Shown here piece after piece: positions 1 through 9,683 of a stretch of 64,000 bases of DNA. Made by a program: the position numbers and the translations under genes. Location: assembly GCF_900167565.1 (NCBI RefSeq), contig NZ_FUZV01000001.1, positions 1,961,001 through 2,025,000 of the forward strand. The letters run 5' to 3'. The notes beneath the pieces were generated by a model that worked only from the letters and a program-made list of their open reading frames with translations, made no database searches and had not been told where the DNA came from. How positions within the stretch are numbered: position 1 is the first letter of the stretch; each line of letters opens with the position of its first letter. This stretch comes from Pseudoxanthomonas indica. GTDB lineage: Bacteria; Pseudomonadota; Gammaproteobacteria; Xanthomonadales; Xanthomonadaceae.

Positions 1-1
1 C

Positions 2-700
2 ACCGATCTGCGCGCGCGCCTGCTGGCCTTGAAGCAGCGCCTGGCGCAGTCGCCGGTGGAAGTGGACTACCGCGATCCCTCCACCGGGGAGCAGAAGCAC
101 GGCACCCTGACCGGCTCCACCGTCACCGGCCTGAGCCACGCCTTTTCCTACATGCCGGCGACGATGTCGCTGCTGCCGCTGGTGATCGATGAAGCCGATC
201 AGGGTCGCTACGGGCCGCTGATGTCGTTGTCGCAGTTCATGCAGGGCCAGGTCTCCGGACAGATGGCGCGTGGCATGCAGTTGTCGGTGATCTGCGCCGA
301 AGATGCCGACCGTTATCAGCCGGACCCGGCCGACGCCGGCACGGTGATGGGCCCGGACATGGCGCGCCTGTTCTTTTCACCCTGCGTCGCCTGGCCGAAG
401 GGCGCGCGTCCGGCGAATTTCACTGCGCCGCTGAAGTCGCCGGTACCGGCGTTGTTGATGTCCGGCGAACTGGACCCGGTGACGCCGCCGTCCTATGCCG
501 AACAGGTGCTGCAGGGCTTGCCGAAGGGTCGCCATTTTGTCCTGCACGGGCAGGGCCACAACGTGATCGCCCAGGGCTGCATGCCCAAGCTGGTGGGCCA
601 GTTCATCGAGAGCGGCGACGCCAAGGCGCTGGATGGCAAATGCCTGGACAGCATCGACGGCACGCCGGCGTTCACCGGCTTCAACGGATGGGAGCCGTGA
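2..700 (+). CDS. alpha/beta hydrolase, TAP-type C-terminal part (5' truncated by window)
   Basis: The reading frame is open from the first bases, so the true start lies left of the window; about 232 residues are visible. The visible half carries the TAP-like C-terminal hydrolase signature: SGELDPVTPP supplies the catalytic Asp (codon 473-475) and HGQGHNV the catalytic His (codon 557-559). The nucleophile elbow must lie upstream and is not seen. Proteins of this family are secreted or periplasmic peptidases/esterases that release aminoacyl groups; the substrate cannot be deduced. It ends 52 bases before the ABC exporter genes on the same strand, so co-transcription is possible. Confidence 0.8.
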   Translation, partial: TDLRARLLALKQRLAQSPVEVDYRDPSTGEQKHGTLTGSTVTGLSHAFSYMPATMSLLPLVIDEADQGRYGPLMSLSQFMQGQVSGQMARGMQLSVICAEDADRYQPDPADAGTVMGPDMARLFFSPCVAWPKGARPANFTAPLKSPVPALLMSGELDPVTPPSYAEQVLQGLPKGRHFVLHGQGHNVIAQGCMPKLVGQFIESGDAKALDGKCLDSIDGTPAFTGFNGWEP

Positions 701-752
701 TGCGCGCTCCGCTCCGCCCCATCCATCGCACTGACTTGCAGGGAGTTCTTTC

Positions 753-1499
753 ATGATTGTCGCGCAGGATCTGCACAAGTCCTTCAAGACCAAGACCGGC
801 CTGGTGAACGCGGTCGACGCGGTGAGCTTCCAGGCCAATGACGGCCAGATCACCGGCCTGCTCGGACCCAACGGCGCCGGCAAGACCACTACCATGCGCA
901 TGCTCTACACGCTGATGAAGCCGGATCGCGGGCAGGTGCTGGTGGATGGCGTGGATGCCGGCGAACAACCGGTGACGGTGCGGCGTTCGCTGGGCGTGTT
1001 GCCGGATGCGCGCGGCGTGTACAAGCGCCTGACCGCGCGCGAGAACATCGCCTACTTCGGCGAACTGCATGGCTTGTCGCGCGAGCAGATCTCGGCGCGT
1101 ACGCAGGCCTTGTCGCAGGCGCTGGACATGGACGACATCCTGGATCGGCAGACCGAGGGCTTTTCGCAGGGCCAACGCACCAAGACCGCGATTGCGCGCG
1201 CGCTGATCCACGACCCGCGCAACGTCATCCTGGACGAGCCCACCAACGGCCTGGACGTGATGACGACCCGCGCGATGCGCGGCTTCCTGCGCCAACTGCG
1301 CGACGAAGGCCGCTGCGTGATCTTCTCCAGCCACATCATGCAGGAGGTGGCCGCGTTGTGTGATCGCATCGTGGTGATTGCCAAGGGTCGGGTGGTGGCC
1401 GCGGGCACCGCCGACGATTTGCGCGCACAGGTGGGCGAGGACAATCTGGAAGAAGCCTTCGTCAAGATCATCGGCTCGGAAGAAGGACTGCAGGCATGA
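753..1499 (+). CDS. natA: ABC transporter ATP-binding protein, NatA-like
   Basis: 248-residue nucleotide-binding subunit. Walker A GPNGAGKTT at residues 38-46, an LSGGQ-like signature degenerate as FSQGQRTK (137-144), and Walker B VILDEP (158-163) followed by the D-loop. The SD sequence GGGAG sits about 10 bases before the ATG. The stop overlaps the start of the next gene (ATGA), so it is translationally coupled to the NatB-like permease, and together they form an exporter. The founding NatAB pair exports Na+ in Bacillus; the substrate in this organism is not shown by sequence, so the symbol reflects family only. Confidence 0.9.
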   Translation: MIVAQDLHKSFKTKTGLVNAVDAVSFQANDGQITGLLGPNGAGKTTTMRMLYTLMKPDRGQVLVDGVDAGEQPVTVRRSLGVLPDARGVYKRLTARENIAYFGELHGLSREQISARTQALSQALDMDDILDRQTEGFSQGQRTKTAIARALIHDPRNVILDEPTNGLDVMTTRAMRGFLRQLRDEGRCVIFSSHIMQEVAALCDRIVVIAKGRVVAAGTADDLRAQVGEDNLEEAFVKIIGSEEGLQA

Positions 1500-2677
1500 A
1501 CGTGTTCCGTACCGTAATGACGGTGATGCGCAAGGAGCTCAAGGATCTGGCGCGCGATCGCCGGACATTGGCGCTGGCCCTGTTCCTGGGACCGCTGTTG
1601 TATCCGGCCCTGATGCTCGGCATGGGCTCGCTGGCGGAGAAGCGCGCCAAGACCCAGATCGACAAGGAGCTGGAGATTCCGGTGGTGGGTCGCGAGTACG
1701 CGCCCAACCTGGTGGCCTTCCTGCAGGGCTATGGCTTGAAGGCCGTGGCGCCGCCGGCCGACCTGACCGCTGCGATCCGCAAGCAGGAAGTGGATGTGGC
1801 GCTGCGCATCAGCCCCGAGTTTCCCGCCGATTGGCGCGCCGGCAAGCCGGCGCTGGTTGAGATCCTGAAAGACAGCACGCGACGCGATGCCGAGATTCCC
1901 AGCCGGCGCCTGGAGAGCGTGTTGAATGCCTACAGCCAGCAAGCCGGCGCGTTGCGCCTGCTTTCGCGCGGCATCGATGCTTCGATTTCCAAACCGATCA
2001 ACCTGGGTACGCAGGATCTGGCGACCGTGGAAGCCAAGCGTGGCGTGTTGTTGTCGGTGCTGTTGCCCTACCTGCTGATCCTGACCTCGTTCATTGGTGG
2101 CGCGTACCTGATCTTGGATGCGACGGCGGGCGAACGCGAACGGCAGTCGTTGGAGCCGCTGTTGGCCACGCCCGCGCCACGCGGTGCGATTGTCAGCGGC
2201 AAGATCGCCGCGGCCTGCGTGATCGGCATGGCCACGCTGGTGCTGACCTTGCTGGCCTTCCGCATCAGCGCGCAGATTTCATCGGGCGTGGGACGCCAGT
2301 TGAACGTGTCTTTCCCGGCGATGGCGCAGATGTTGCTGGTGCTGTTGCCGATGCTGTTCATCGGCACCTCGCTGCTGACCTGGTTGGCGGCCAGCGCCAA
2401 AAGCATGAAGGAAGCGCAGAGCCACATGACCTGGCTGCTGCTCCTGCCGATGGTGCCGACCTTCGCCTTGATGGCCAGCCCGGTGAAGAGCCAGCTTTGG
2501 CAGTTCGCGGTGCCGTTCCTGGCGCAGAACCAGTTGATCCTCAAGGTCATCCGCAACGAGGCGATCACCTCGGCGATGTGGGGCGTCTACCTGGCCAGTG
2601 CCTTTGGTTTGGCGGCGCTGCTGTGGTTTGCCGCGGTGCGGCGCTACCAGCAGGAGAAGCTCGCCATCTCCGGTTGA
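1496..2677 (+). CDS. natB: ABC transporter permease, NatB-like (ABC-2 type)
   Basis: 393-residue inner-membrane permease. One hydrophobic segment near residues 24-44, a large soluble (probably periplasmic) domain to about residue 180, then a cluster of about six membrane helices in the C-terminal half, as in ABC-2 family members. The start codon overlaps the natA stop by 4 bases. The RERQSLEPLLATPA stretch (about residues 212-225) is the conserved cytoplasmic coupling motif of this family. A strong terminator follows 23 bases after the stop. Substrate unknown. Confidence 0.88.
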   Translation: MNVFRTVMTVMRKELKDLARDRRTLALALFLGPLLYPALMLGMGSLAEKRAKTQIDKELEIPVVGREYAPNLVAFLQGYGLKAVAPPADLTAAIRKQEVDVALRISPEFPADWRAGKPALVEILKDSTRRDAEIPSRRLESVLNAYSQQAGALRLLSRGIDASISKPINLGTQDLATVEAKRGVLLSVLLPYLLILTSFIGGAYLILDATAGERERQSLEPLLATPAPRGAIVSGKIAAACVIGMATLVLTLLAFRISAQISSGVGRQLNVSFPAMAQMLLVLLPMLFIGTSLLTWLAASAKSMKEAQSHMTWLLLLPMVPTFALMASPVKSQLWQFAVPFLAQNQLILKVIRNEAITSAMWGVYLASAFGLAALLWFAAVRRYQQEKLAISG

Positions 2678-2700
2678 GTGATCAACGCGATGCAAAAGAC

Positions 2701-2730
2701 AAGGGGCGGATTTCTCCGCCCCTTTTTTGT
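2701..2730. terminator. bidirectional rho-independent terminator
   Basis: Ten-base perfect arms (2701-2710 and 2715-2724) around a TTTC loop, followed by T-rich sequence on the plus strand; the A-rich 5' flank gives a shorter U tract on the minus strand. It separates the convergent natB and TonB-like lipoprotein genes. Confidence 0.9.
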
Positions 2731-2751
2731 TGCCTGACCTTCGTGCCGGCG

Positions 2752-3762
2752 TCAGCCGCCGGGGTTAAAGCCAATCGTGCGGCGGGTGGTGACCGGTTCG
2801 CTGACCGGCTGGAATCGCCAGCGCTTGGCAGCGGCCACGGCTTCGCGATCAAACACGCGTGCCGGGGTGGCGCGGACCACGCGAGCGGCGGTGACCGAAC
2901 CATCCACGCCGACGGTGAACTCCACCAGCACCTCACCGGCAGTACCCGCGCGCAGGGCTTCCGGCGGATAGCGCGGCGCCGGCGTGCTGATCGGACGCAG
3001 CTGGTTGGAGCCGGCTGCCGGTGCGGCCGCCGGTGCGCCGGCGGCAGGCGCCTGCTGGGCCGTGGCGCGAGCGGCGGCTTCGCGCTGTTCGGCTTCGCGG
3101 CGTGCGGTTTCCTGGCGCGCCGCTTCCTGGCGTGCGGCTTCCTGTTGCTGGGCCAGCTGCAAGGCAGCTGCCGCTTCGGTGGCCTTCTGTTGTTCGGCCT
3201 GCTGGGCCAGGCGCTGCTGATCCTTGACGCGGTTTTCTTCAGCCGCCTTGGTGCGGGCCTCGGTGTCCAGCGCACGCTGCGCCACGGCTTGCTGCGAGCT
3301 GGCGATGCTCTGCTTCAGTCGCGGCAGCGACGGCGCCTTGGCGTCGGCCTTCTCGATGATTGCGGCCAGGCGCTGGGCTTCGGTGAATTCCTCGCGCGTT
3401 ATGCTCTGCTCGGCGGCGATCACGGTATAGGGCAACAGATCGGTCAGCGCGCTGGTCACCGCCGGATCGGTCGGCAGCTTGTCGCGCAGGGCCAGGTAGT
3501 ACTCCATGGCGTTGTTGCCGCCGGGCGCGTAGATGCGGTTTTCGCGCAGTGCGTTGGTGGCCGCGTCACGCAGCTGATCAACGTTCATGGCCTGCACTTC
3601 GGCCGAGACAGCCGGCGGCGGCGGCGTGGCGGCGGTCGTGGCGGCGGGCTGGCCAGCGGTGGCCGGCGCTGCGGTTTCGTCCTTGGAGCAGGCGGCGATG
3701 GCGAGCGTCAGCAACAGCGGCAGCCACAGGCGTGGCCTGGCACTCAACGTGTTCGACAACAT
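2752..3762 (-). CDS. lipoprotein with TonB C-terminal domain
   Basis: 336 residues from the ATG at 3762, chosen because GGGGA lies about 6 bases upstream and the protein then begins with a lipoprotein signal (lipobox IAAC, Cys25); an in-frame start at 3795 would bury that signal. After the Cys comes Ala/Pro linker, a charged helical region very rich in Gln/Ala/Glu/Arg (about residues 140-235, probably coiled coil), and a TonB_C domain (about 245-336) with YPPEA and WRFQP motifs. Residues after Cys25 are S-K-D; Ser at +2 suggests outer-membrane sorting by the E. coli rule. No TonB transmembrane anchor is present, so this is not a classical TonB. A structural or energy-transducing role is open. 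Confidence 0.85.
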   Translation of the reverse strand: MLSNTLSARPRLWLPLLLTLAIAACSKDETAAPATAGQPAATTAATPPPPAVSAEVQAMNVDQLRDAATNALRENRIYAPGGNNAMEYYLALRDKLPTDPAVTSALTDLLPYTVIAAEQSITREEFTEAQRLAAIIEKADAKAPSLPRLKQSIASSQQAVAQRALDTEARTKAAEENRVKDQQRLAQQAEQQKATEAAAALQLAQQQEAARQEAARQETARREAEQREAAARATAQQAPAAGAPAAAPAAGSNQLRPISTPAPRYPPEALRAGTAGEVLVEFTVGVDGSVTAARVVRATPARVFDREAVAAAKRWRFQPVSEPVTTRRTIGFNPGG

Positions 3763-3994
3763 GATGATTCCCCTAATTGAATCGTAAGTCTGCAAAACCC
3801 CAGACCGCTAGCACGCGGGATCTGTTCCGCAATGTCAATCGGCCCGGGCAAGTTGGGCGTGGCGAACTCTACCGTTGACCTCCCCAGGTCCGCGGTAGCC
3901 ATGCCGCTGCATGCATTCTTTGTGCAGGCGGTTGTGAATTTTCGTGACGTGGTTCACGGTTCGTCGATCTGCCCGGTTTTCGCGGCAGTGCGGC

Positions 3995-5341
3995 CTACTT
4001 GCCGATGCAGAAGGTCGAAAAGATGTGGCCCAGCATCTCATCGGCGCTGATGCGGCCGGTGATTTCGCCCAAGGCGTCGTGGGCCAGGCGCAGTTCTTCG
4101 GCCGCCAGCTCCAGGTGCTCCTGCGACAGCTGGCCATCGGCGAGCTGAGCGTGGTCAGCCGCGCGCCGTAATGCATCGACATGACGCGCGCGTGCGGAAA
4201 ATTCGCCGTCGCTGCCTTCGCCCTGCCCTGCTCCCGCCAGCTCGCGCAGGCGTTGATGCAAGGCGTCGAGGCCTTGCCCGGTGGTGGCCGAGACCGCGAT
4301 GGCCCCGGGATCCTCCAGCGGGTATGAGGGCAGCAAGTCGACCTTGTTGTGGATCCACAGGCGCTGGGGAACGTCATGCAGTACGTCGGCCAAGGCCTGG
4401 CGACCGGATTCCACGTCGCGGGCGTCCACTACGATCAAGGCCAAGTCGGCCTTCAGCAGTTCGGCCCTCGTCCGGCGCATGCCTTCGCGTTCGATGGCGT
4501 CGCCGCCTTCGCGCAGGCCGGCGGTATCCACCAGGTGCAGTTCCAGGCCATCGAGCCGAATGGTCTCGTGCAGCGTGTCGCGGGTGGTGCCCGCCACATC
4601 GGTGACGATGGCGCGATCACGCCCGGCCAGTGCATTGAGCAGTGAGCTCTTGCCGGCGTTGGGTGGGCCGATGATCACCGTGTGCAAGCCATCGCGAAGT
4701 TTCCGGCCACGTTCGGCATCGGCCAGCAGTTGCGCCAGTTGCGTGCGGGCTGCCTGCAGTCCACGGCGGACCTGTTCACCACCCAGTGTGTCGATGGATT
4801 CGTCGGCGAAATCGATCGCCGCTTCCACATGCACCCGCAGGCCCAGCAATGCGGCGCCGATAGCATCCACGCGTTTCGAGAACACGCCGTCGAGCGAACG
4901 CCGGGCCGCGCGCGCGGCACGTGTGTCCGAAGCCGCGATCAAATCCGCGATGGCTTCGGCCTGGGCCAGATCCAGCTTGCCATTGTGGAAGGCGCGCTCA
5001 CTGAATTCGCCAGGCCTGGCTCGGCGAGCGCCCAGCGTTACCGCGCGATCGACCAAGGCCTGAAGCACGACGGGGCTGCCGTGTGCCTGCAGTTCCACCA
5101 CGTCCTCGCCGGTAAAGCTGTGCGGCGCGGGAAAGGCGATGACCAGGCCATCATCCAGTGTCTGCCCCTGCTCGTCGCGAAAGCGCACGTGAAACGCGCG
5201 GCGTGCGTACAGCGCTCGACCGGCAATCTGCCGGCCAATCTGCAATGCGGACGGACCGGACAGACGCACGATGCCGACGCCACCGGCTCCGGCCGCAGTG
5301 GCGATGGCGGCGATGGTCTGGGTGTTGTGCATGGATGCCAT
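3995..5341 (-). CDS. mnmE: tRNA uridine-5-carboxymethylaminomethyl(34) synthesis GTPase MnmE
   Basis: 448 residues from the ATG at 5341 (5332 is an alternative; neither has a strong SD). N-terminal folate-binding domain with [16 protein letters not shown] near the start, a helical domain, and an inserted G domain: G1 GPPNAGKS (225-232), G2 DVAGTTRDT (248-256), G3 DTAG (272-275), G4 NKVD. The C-terminus ends in the invariant CIGK, whose Cys is needed for catalysis. With MnmG it makes cmnm5U34 in tRNAs. Located downstream of yidC as in many proteobacteria; a hairpin between them suggests partial transcriptional separation. Confidence 0.97.
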   Translation of the reverse strand: MASMHNTQTIAAIATAAGAGGVGIVRLSGPSALQIGRQIAGRALYARRAFHVRFRDEQGQTLDDGLVIAFPAPHSFTGEDVVELQAHGSPVVLQALVDRAVTLGARRARPGEFSERAFHNGKLDLAQAEAIADLIAASDTRAARAARRSLDGVFSKRVDAIGAALLGLRVHVEAAIDFADESIDTLGGEQVRRGLQAARTQLAQLLADAERGRKLRDGLHTVIIGPPNAGKSSLLNALAGRDRAIVTDVAGTTRDTLHETIRLDGLELHLVDTAGLREGGDAIEREGMRRTRAELLKADLALIVVDARDVESGRQALADVLHDVPQRLWIHNKVDLLPSYPLEDPGAIAVSATTGQGLDALHQRLRELAGAGQGEGSDGEFSARARHVDALRRAADHAQLADGQLSQEHLELAAEELRLAHDALGEITGRISADEMLGHIFSTFCIGK

Positions 5342-5404
5342 AGGGTGCACTTGCGAAGGCGGCAAGCGTAGCGCGAACTGCCTGCTCCCTCGCAAATCCG
5401 CTGG

Positions 5405-5432
5405 CAAAAAGAAACCCGCCGAAGCGGGTTTC
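5405..5432 (-). terminator. rho-independent terminator after yidC
   Basis: Nine-base perfect arms (5411-5419 and 5424-5432) with a four-base loop; on the minus strand the stem is followed by TTTTT. It lies between the yidC stop and the mnmE start, so mnmE may need read-through or its own promoter. Confidence 0.85.
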
Positions 5433-5441
5433 CTGTTTGGC

Positions 5442-7163
5442 TTATTTCGCCTTGCTGGGTTTGGCGGTAGTGGCCACGCCACCGTATTGCTTGGTGTTCC
5501 ACCACTGCTGCAGCAGACCCAGCGCACCGTTGGTAACCCAGTACAGCACCAGACCGGAAGGGAAGAAGGCCATCATCACGCCGAACACCAGCGGCATGAA
5601 CTGCATCATGCGCTGCTGCATCGGGTCCATGCCCGGGGCCGGCGTGAGCTTCTGGGTCAGGAACATCACCAGCATGTTCAAGGCCGGCAGGATGAAGTAC
5701 GGATCGCGTGCGGTCAGATCCTGGATCCAGGCAAACCACGGCGCCTGTCGCAACTCCACCGACTCCACCAACACCCAGTACAGCGACAGGAAGATCGGCA
5801 TCTGCACCAGGATCGGCAGGCAGCCGGCGGCCGGGTTGATCTTCTCCTTCTTGTACAGCTCCATCATGGCGACATTGAGCTTCTGCTTGTCGTCGCCGTA
5901 ACGTTCCTTGAGCTGGGTCATGCGCGGCGCCACCTGGCGCATCTTGGCCATGCTCTTGTACTGCTTGGCGGCCAGCGGATACAGCGCGAGCTTGACCAGC
6001 ACCACCAGGCCGATGATCGACCAGCCCCAGTTGCCGAACAGCGAATGCAGATGGCTGAGCAGCCAGAACAGGCCTTGGCCGATGATCGCGAAGATGGCGA
6101 ACTGGCTGTAGTCCACTGCGCGATCCAGACCCGGCACGTTCTCGGCCTTGATCTTGGACACCAGCTTCGGGCCCACCCACAGGCGCGCGCTGGTGGTGGC
6201 CTGCTGGCCGGGGCCGACGTTGACGCCGGGGCCCACTTCGTTGATCAGCGGCAGCTTGCCGGTGGCGGTGTTCTGCTCACCCAGCGAGATGGTGGTGGCG
6301 TCCTGGGCCAGCGGAATCCAGGCAGTGAAGAAGTGATGCTGGAGCATGGCGATCCATCCTCCCGTCACCTGCTTCTCGATGCGTCCGTCATCGAGGAAAT
6401 CGTCATTGAACTTGCGGCGCTGATAACCGTTGTCGTACCAGGTAGCGCCGTTGAAGCTGAAAGACTCGGGATTGGTCATGCCGGTCTTGACCAGCGGCGG
6501 CTTGCGCTGCAGTTGGCGGTAGACCATGCCCTGCCACGGCGAGCTGCCGGCATTCATCACGTCGTCGCGAACCGTCAGCGCGTAGTCGCCGCGCTTGAGG
6601 ATGAAGCTGCGACGGATCGCCAGGCCGTCGTCGCCCCGCCAGATGAAGGGCACAACCACTTCATCGGCGCCAGCGGCCAAGGCGAACTCATTACCTGCTT
6701 CGGGTACGAAGCCATGCAGGTGCGTGGGCGCCTGCTTGTTGGCGCCGGTGGCAAGCCAGCCGCTTTGCGCCACGTAGTAATGCGCGGGATCCTGGGTGAA
6801 GAGCTTCACCGGGGTGCTGGCGTTGCTCTTGTCCTGCGGGAACTGCAGCAGCTCGGCTTCCAGCACGGAGCCGCCATCCAGGGTCAGTCGCAACACATCA
6901 CTGCTGACCACCACGCGTGCATTTTGACCGACCGGCGTGGTCGCACTGCTGCTGGGTTGCAAGGCTTGCGAAGGCGCCTGCGGCAGGCTGCTTGCGCTGG
7001 GCAGGTTCGGCACGCTGCCGGCCTGCGCTGCAACCGGCGTGGTGGCCGTGGTCTGGGTGGCTACGGCCGGAGCGGTCGGCGCGTTGAAGCGGCCCCACTC
7101 CATCCACAGCAGCACCGCCACCATCAGCCACGCAACAATCAGGAAAACTCGGGTCTGGTTCAT
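5442..7163 (-). CDS. yidC: membrane protein insertase YidC
   Basis: 573 residues. N-terminal membrane helix (about 5-22), an Ala/Thr/Pro-rich linker, a large periplasmic domain (about 60-340) and the conserved insertase core with about five helices in the last 220 residues, including the YxxMAKMRQ-type cytoplasmic loop and the [14 protein letters not shown] stretch. Inserts and folds inner-membrane proteins, alone or with SecYEG. Starts 13 bases after the rnpA stop, so the two are co-transcribed. No yidD gene lies between rnpA and yidC, unlike in many bacteria. Confidence 0.97.
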   Translation of the reverse strand: MNQTRVFLIVAWLMVAVLLWMEWGRFNAPTAPAVATQTTATTPVAAQAGSVPNLPSASSLPQAPSQALQPSSSATTPVGQNARVVVSSDVLRLTLDGGSVLEAELLQFPQDKSNASTPVKLFTQDPAHYYVAQSGWLATGANKQAPTHLHGFVPEAGNEFALAAGADEVVVPFIWRGDDGLAIRRSFILKRGDYALTVRDDVMNAGSSPWQGMVYRQLQRKPPLVKTGMTNPESFSFNGATWYDNGYQRRKFNDDFLDDGRIEKQVTGGWIAMLQHHFFTAWIPLAQDATTISLGEQNTATGKLPLINEVGPGVNVGPGQQATTSARLWVGPKLVSKIKAENVPGLDRAVDYSQFAIFAIIGQGLFWLLSHLHSLFGNWGWSIIGLVVLVKLALYPLAAKQYKSMAKMRQVAPRMTQLKERYGDDKQKLNVAMMELYKKEKINPAAGCLPILVQMPIFLSLYWVLVESVELRQAPWFAWIQDLTARDPYFILPALNMLVMFLTQKLTPAPGMDPMQQRMMQFMPLVFGVMMAFFPSGLVLYWVTNGALGLLQQWWNTKQYGGVATTAKPSKAK

Positions 7164-7176
7164 CGGACAGGCAATC

Positions 7177-7608
7177 TCAACCGGCGTTGGCTTCCGGTGT
7201 GGTGGAGGTGGAAGGGGAATTCAAGATGCGCGGCATTGTGACCTCCGCCGAGGATGCGGGCAACGCGCCTGCACGACTCAACAGGCGCTGGAAGCTGGCA
7301 CGCAGCTCCGCCGCACTGGCGGAAGCGGCGGCTGAACGCGCCACGATGACGTAGTCGCCTGCAGCCAGTTGCATGCGCACGCAACGGAACTGCTCGCGCA
7401 ACTGACGCTTGATGCGGTTGCGACCGACCGCGCGTTTGTCGACCTTGCGCGAAACAGCCAAACCGAGGCGCGCAGGCGTTTCACTCTGCAGCCAATGCAG
7501 AGCGAACAGAGGATCGGAGCATCGACGTGCCCCCTCGAAGACACGCCGGTAGTCGGACCCGCTACGAACGCGGGCCTGACGCGGGAATGCCGAAGTGGCA
7601 GTGCTCAT
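7177..7608 (-). CDS. rnpA: ribonuclease P protein component
   Basis: 143 residues from the ATG at 7608. The RNase P protein signature is present: [21 protein letters not shown] (about residues 48-68), giving the basic RNR patch that contacts pre-tRNA and the RNA subunit. The C-terminal tail after residue about 115 is Ser/Ala/Pro-rich and not part of the conserved fold. No clear SD is visible; a 12-bp hairpin ends only 7 bases before the start codon. An in-frame TTG at 7650 is upstream of the hairpin and would add a tail not typical of the family, so 7608 is preferred. Confidence 0.95.
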   Translation of the reverse strand: MSTATSAFPRQARVRSGSDYRRVFEGARRCSDPLFALHWLQSETPARLGLAVSRKVDKRAVGRNRIKRQLREQFRCVRMQLAAGDYVIVARSAAASASAAELRASFQRLLSRAGALPASSAEVTMPRILNSPSTSTTPEANAG

Positions 7609-7615
7609 GACAGCA

Positions 7616-7645
7616 AGAAGCCCGCACTGCGATGTGCGGGCTTCT
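7616..7645 (-). promoter_or_regulatory. 12-bp hairpin between rpmH and rnpA
   Basis: Perfect inverted repeat: arms 7616-7627 and 7634-7645, six-base loop. On the transcribed (minus) strand it is not followed by a U-run, so it is not a classical terminator. It ends 7 bases before the rnpA ATG, where an SD would be expected. It could set the rpmH:rnpA ratio by attenuation, processing or translational control; which one is inference. Confidence 0.6.
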
Positions 7646-7696
7646 GGCAAAGGGTTCGCATCAAAGATGTCTTGGCCGCTGAGCGCGGCAAAGCCA

Positions 7697-7837
7697 TCAG
7701 GCGCAGAGGCGCGTGCGGCCCTTGGCGCGACGGCGCGACAGGATCTTGCGGCCGTCGGCGGTCTTCATGCGCGCACGAAAACCGTGGTCGCGCTTGCGCT
7801 TGAGATTGCTGGGTTGGTAAGTGCGCTTGGTGGCCAT
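7697..7837 (-). CDS. rpmH: 50S ribosomal protein L34
   Basis: 46-residue basic protein starting [20 protein letters not shown] and ending KGRTRLCA, a clear L34 over its whole length. The ATG at 7837 matches the family start. First gene of the rpmH-rnpA-yidC unit and divergent from dnaA. A promoter with a good -35 lies upstream. Structural protein of the large ribosomal subunit. Confidence 0.98.
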   Translation of the reverse strand: MATKRTYQPSNLKRKRDHGFRARMKTADGRKILSRRRAKGRTRLCA

Positions 7838-7875
7838 GGGGCCCTCGTGCGGTTTGCGGGTGGAAAGAACCGGAA

Positions 7876-7905
7876 ATTCTATAGGTATCCACCGGTTACG
7901 GTCAA
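7876..7905 (-). promoter_or_regulatory. sigma70-type promoter for rpmH
   Basis: On the minus strand a -35 TTGACC (7900-7905) is followed after 18 bases by TAGAAT (7876-7881); TATAGA with a 16-base spacer (7878-7883) is the alternative register. It lies about 40 bases before the rpmH ATG. Confidence 0.65.
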
Positions 7906-7943
7906 CACCGGTGAGCGGGATCGAATTGCGCGTCGCAAAGGCG

Positions 7944-8091
7944 TGTTCCACAAGGGCTGCCCGGGCGCATTCATCCACATCTTATGCACAGGATCGTTGG
8001 CGCGGCCCGGTGGCGGTGGTAGTCTGGCCGACCCCTTCTTTCAGGCCCCGGACCCGTGCAAACGGTCGTGCGGAGCCTGCAGTTTTCCACA
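7944..8091. promoter_or_regulatory. cluster of degenerate DnaA boxes upstream of dnaA
   Basis: Near-consensus matches to TTATCCACA: TGTTCCACA (7944-7952), TCATCCACA (7971-7979), TTATGCACA (7982-7990) and TTTTCCACA (8083-8091), each one or two mismatches off, all on the plus strand. They fall in the rpmH-dnaA divergent spacer, where DnaA autoregulation commonly acts. Binding is inferred, not shown. Confidence 0.5.
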
Positions 8092-8120
8092 CCTTGTCAA
8101 GAATCGAGTTGTCCCGCGCG

Positions 8121-9455
8121 ATGGATGCCTGGCCCCGCTGCCTCGAACGCCTGGAAGCCGAACTGCCGGCCGAAGATGTCCACACCTGGTTGAAGCCGCT
8201 GCAGGCCGAACAGCGCAATGACGCCGTCGTCCTGTATGCGCCCAACGCCTTCATCGTCGAGCAGGTGCGCGAGCGCTACCTGGGACGGATTCGCGAGTTG
8301 CTGGACTACTTCGTCGGCGCCTCGGACGTGTCGCTGGAAATTGGCTCGCGTGTGCGCGCAGCCGATGCCGGCAAGCCTGCCACCGCCCCTTCTGCGGCAG
8401 CGAATGCTTCGGTCGCGCCGGCGGAGGCGTTTGCTGGCAATCTGGATACGCACTACACCTTCGACAATTTCGTCGAAGGCCGCAGCAACCAGCTCGGACG
8501 TGCCGCCGCCTGGCAAGCCGCGCAGAAGCCGGGCGACCGCGCCCACAATCCCCTGTTGCTGTACGGCGGCACCGGCCTGGGCAAGACCCATCTGATGTTC
8601 GCCGCGGGCAACGAGTTGCGTCGCCACAATCCGGCCGCGCGTGTGTTGTACCTGCGCTCCGAGCAGTTCTTCAGCGCGATGACCAAGGCGCTGATTGAAA
8701 AGTCGATGGATCAGTTCAAGCGACGCTTCCAGCAGGTGGATGCGTTGTTGATCGACGACATCCAGTTCTTCGCCGGCAAGGACCGCACGCAGGAAGAGTT
8801 CTTCCACACCTTCAACGCATTGTTCGACAGTCGCCAGCAGATCATCCTGACCTGCGATCGCTATCCGCGCGAAGTCGAAGGCCTGGAGCCGCGCTTGAAG
8901 TCGCGCCTTGCCTGGGGCTTGTCGGTCGCCATCGAACCGCCGGATTTTGAAACCCGCGCGGCAATCGTGCTGGCCAAGGCCCATGAGCGCGGCACCGAGA
9001 TACCGGACGAAGTGGCGTTTCTGCTGGCCAAGAAGATGCGCAGCAACGTGCGCGACCTGGAAGGGGCGCTCAACACGCTGGCGGCGCGTGCCAATTTCAC
9101 CGGCCGCGCGATTACCCCGGAATTCGCACAGGAGACACTGCGCGATCTATTGCGCGCCCAGCAGCAGGCGATCAGCATTCCCAACATCCAGAAGACCGTG
9201 GCCGATTACTACGGCCTGCAGATGAAGGACCTGTTGTCCAAGCGCCGTACTCGTTCATTGGCGCGCCCGCGCCAGGTCGCGATGGCGCTGGCCAAGGAAC
9301 TGACCGAGCACAGTCTTCCCGAAATCGGAGATGCCTTTGCCGGCCGTGATCACACCACCGTGCTGCACGCCTGCCGCCAGATCCGCAGCCTGATGGAGAC
9401 CGATGGCAAACTCCGCGAGGATTGGGATAAGTTGATCCGTAAACTCAGTGAGTAA
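8121..9455 (+). CDS. dnaA: chromosomal replication initiator protein DnaA
   Basis: 444 residues from the ATG at 8121 ([16 protein letters not shown]), matching the family N-terminus. Domain I (1-75) for DnaB/helicase contacts, a short Ala/Pro linker (about 80-108), AAA+ domain with Walker [10 protein letters not shown] (149-157) and Walker [10 protein letters not shown], and domain IV helix-turn-helix ending with the DnaA signature [12 protein letters not shown]. Binds DnaA boxes and melts oriC. Followed by the oriC-like spacer and dnaN. Confidence 0.98.
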   Translation: MDAWPRCLERLEAELPAEDVHTWLKPLQAEQRNDAVVLYAPNAFIVEQVRERYLGRIRELLDYFVGASDVSLEIGSRVRAADAGKPATAPSAAANASVAPAEAFAGNLDTHYTFDNFVEGRSNQLGRAAAWQAAQKPGDRAHNPLLLYGGTGLGKTHLMFAAGNELRRHNPAARVLYLRSEQFFSAMTKALIEKSMDQFKRRFQQVDALLIDDIQFFAGKDRTQEEFFHTFNALFDSRQQIILTCDRYPREVEGLEPRLKSRLAWGLSVAIEPPDFETRAAIVLAKAHERGTEIPDEVAFLLAKKMRSNVRDLEGALNTLAARANFTGRAITPEFAQETLRDLLRAQQQAISIPNIQKTVADYYGLQMKDLLSKRRTRSLARPRQVAMALAKELTEHSLPEIGDAFAGRDHTTVLHACRQIRSLMETDGKLREDWDKLIRKLSE

Positions 9456-9683
9456 GCCACCTGCAGTCCTGTGGACAATCTGTGGTTGGAAATTCCGGTG
9501 ATTTTTATCCACAGGTTTCAGTACACCTTCCGCCGGGCTTGTCCAAGGGTTAGAACTAGCGGAAAATCTTTGTAATTCAGCTGTTTGTGATGCTTTCCCA
9601 CCGATTTGGCCGAAACCATCACCACCAGTTTTTAAGATCTTTCCTTCTTTTAGAAGCACAAGGCACAAGGGGCAACCACCGAC
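9456..9683. other. probable oriC (dnaA-dnaN spacer)
   Basis: 228-base non-coding spacer. It contains a perfect DnaA box TTATCCACA (9505-9513, plus strand), a one-mismatch box TTGTCCACA on the minus strand (9470-9478), a weaker TTGTCCAAG (9539-9547), and AT-richer stretches (about 9565-9600 and 9628-9660) that could act as the unwinding element. GC content is clearly below that of the neighbours. Only one perfect box is seen, so the origin may also use the boxes upstream of dnaA. Confidence 0.7.

Noticed and set aside
3940..3960. CGTGACGTGGTTCACG as a possible parS site
   Set aside because: It lacks the TTTCACGTGAAA core and is only a loose inverted repeat.
5271..7241. A 656-codon open frame antisense to yidC
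   Set aside because: Opposite strand of a certain gene, His/Gln/Arg-rich, no family resemblance.
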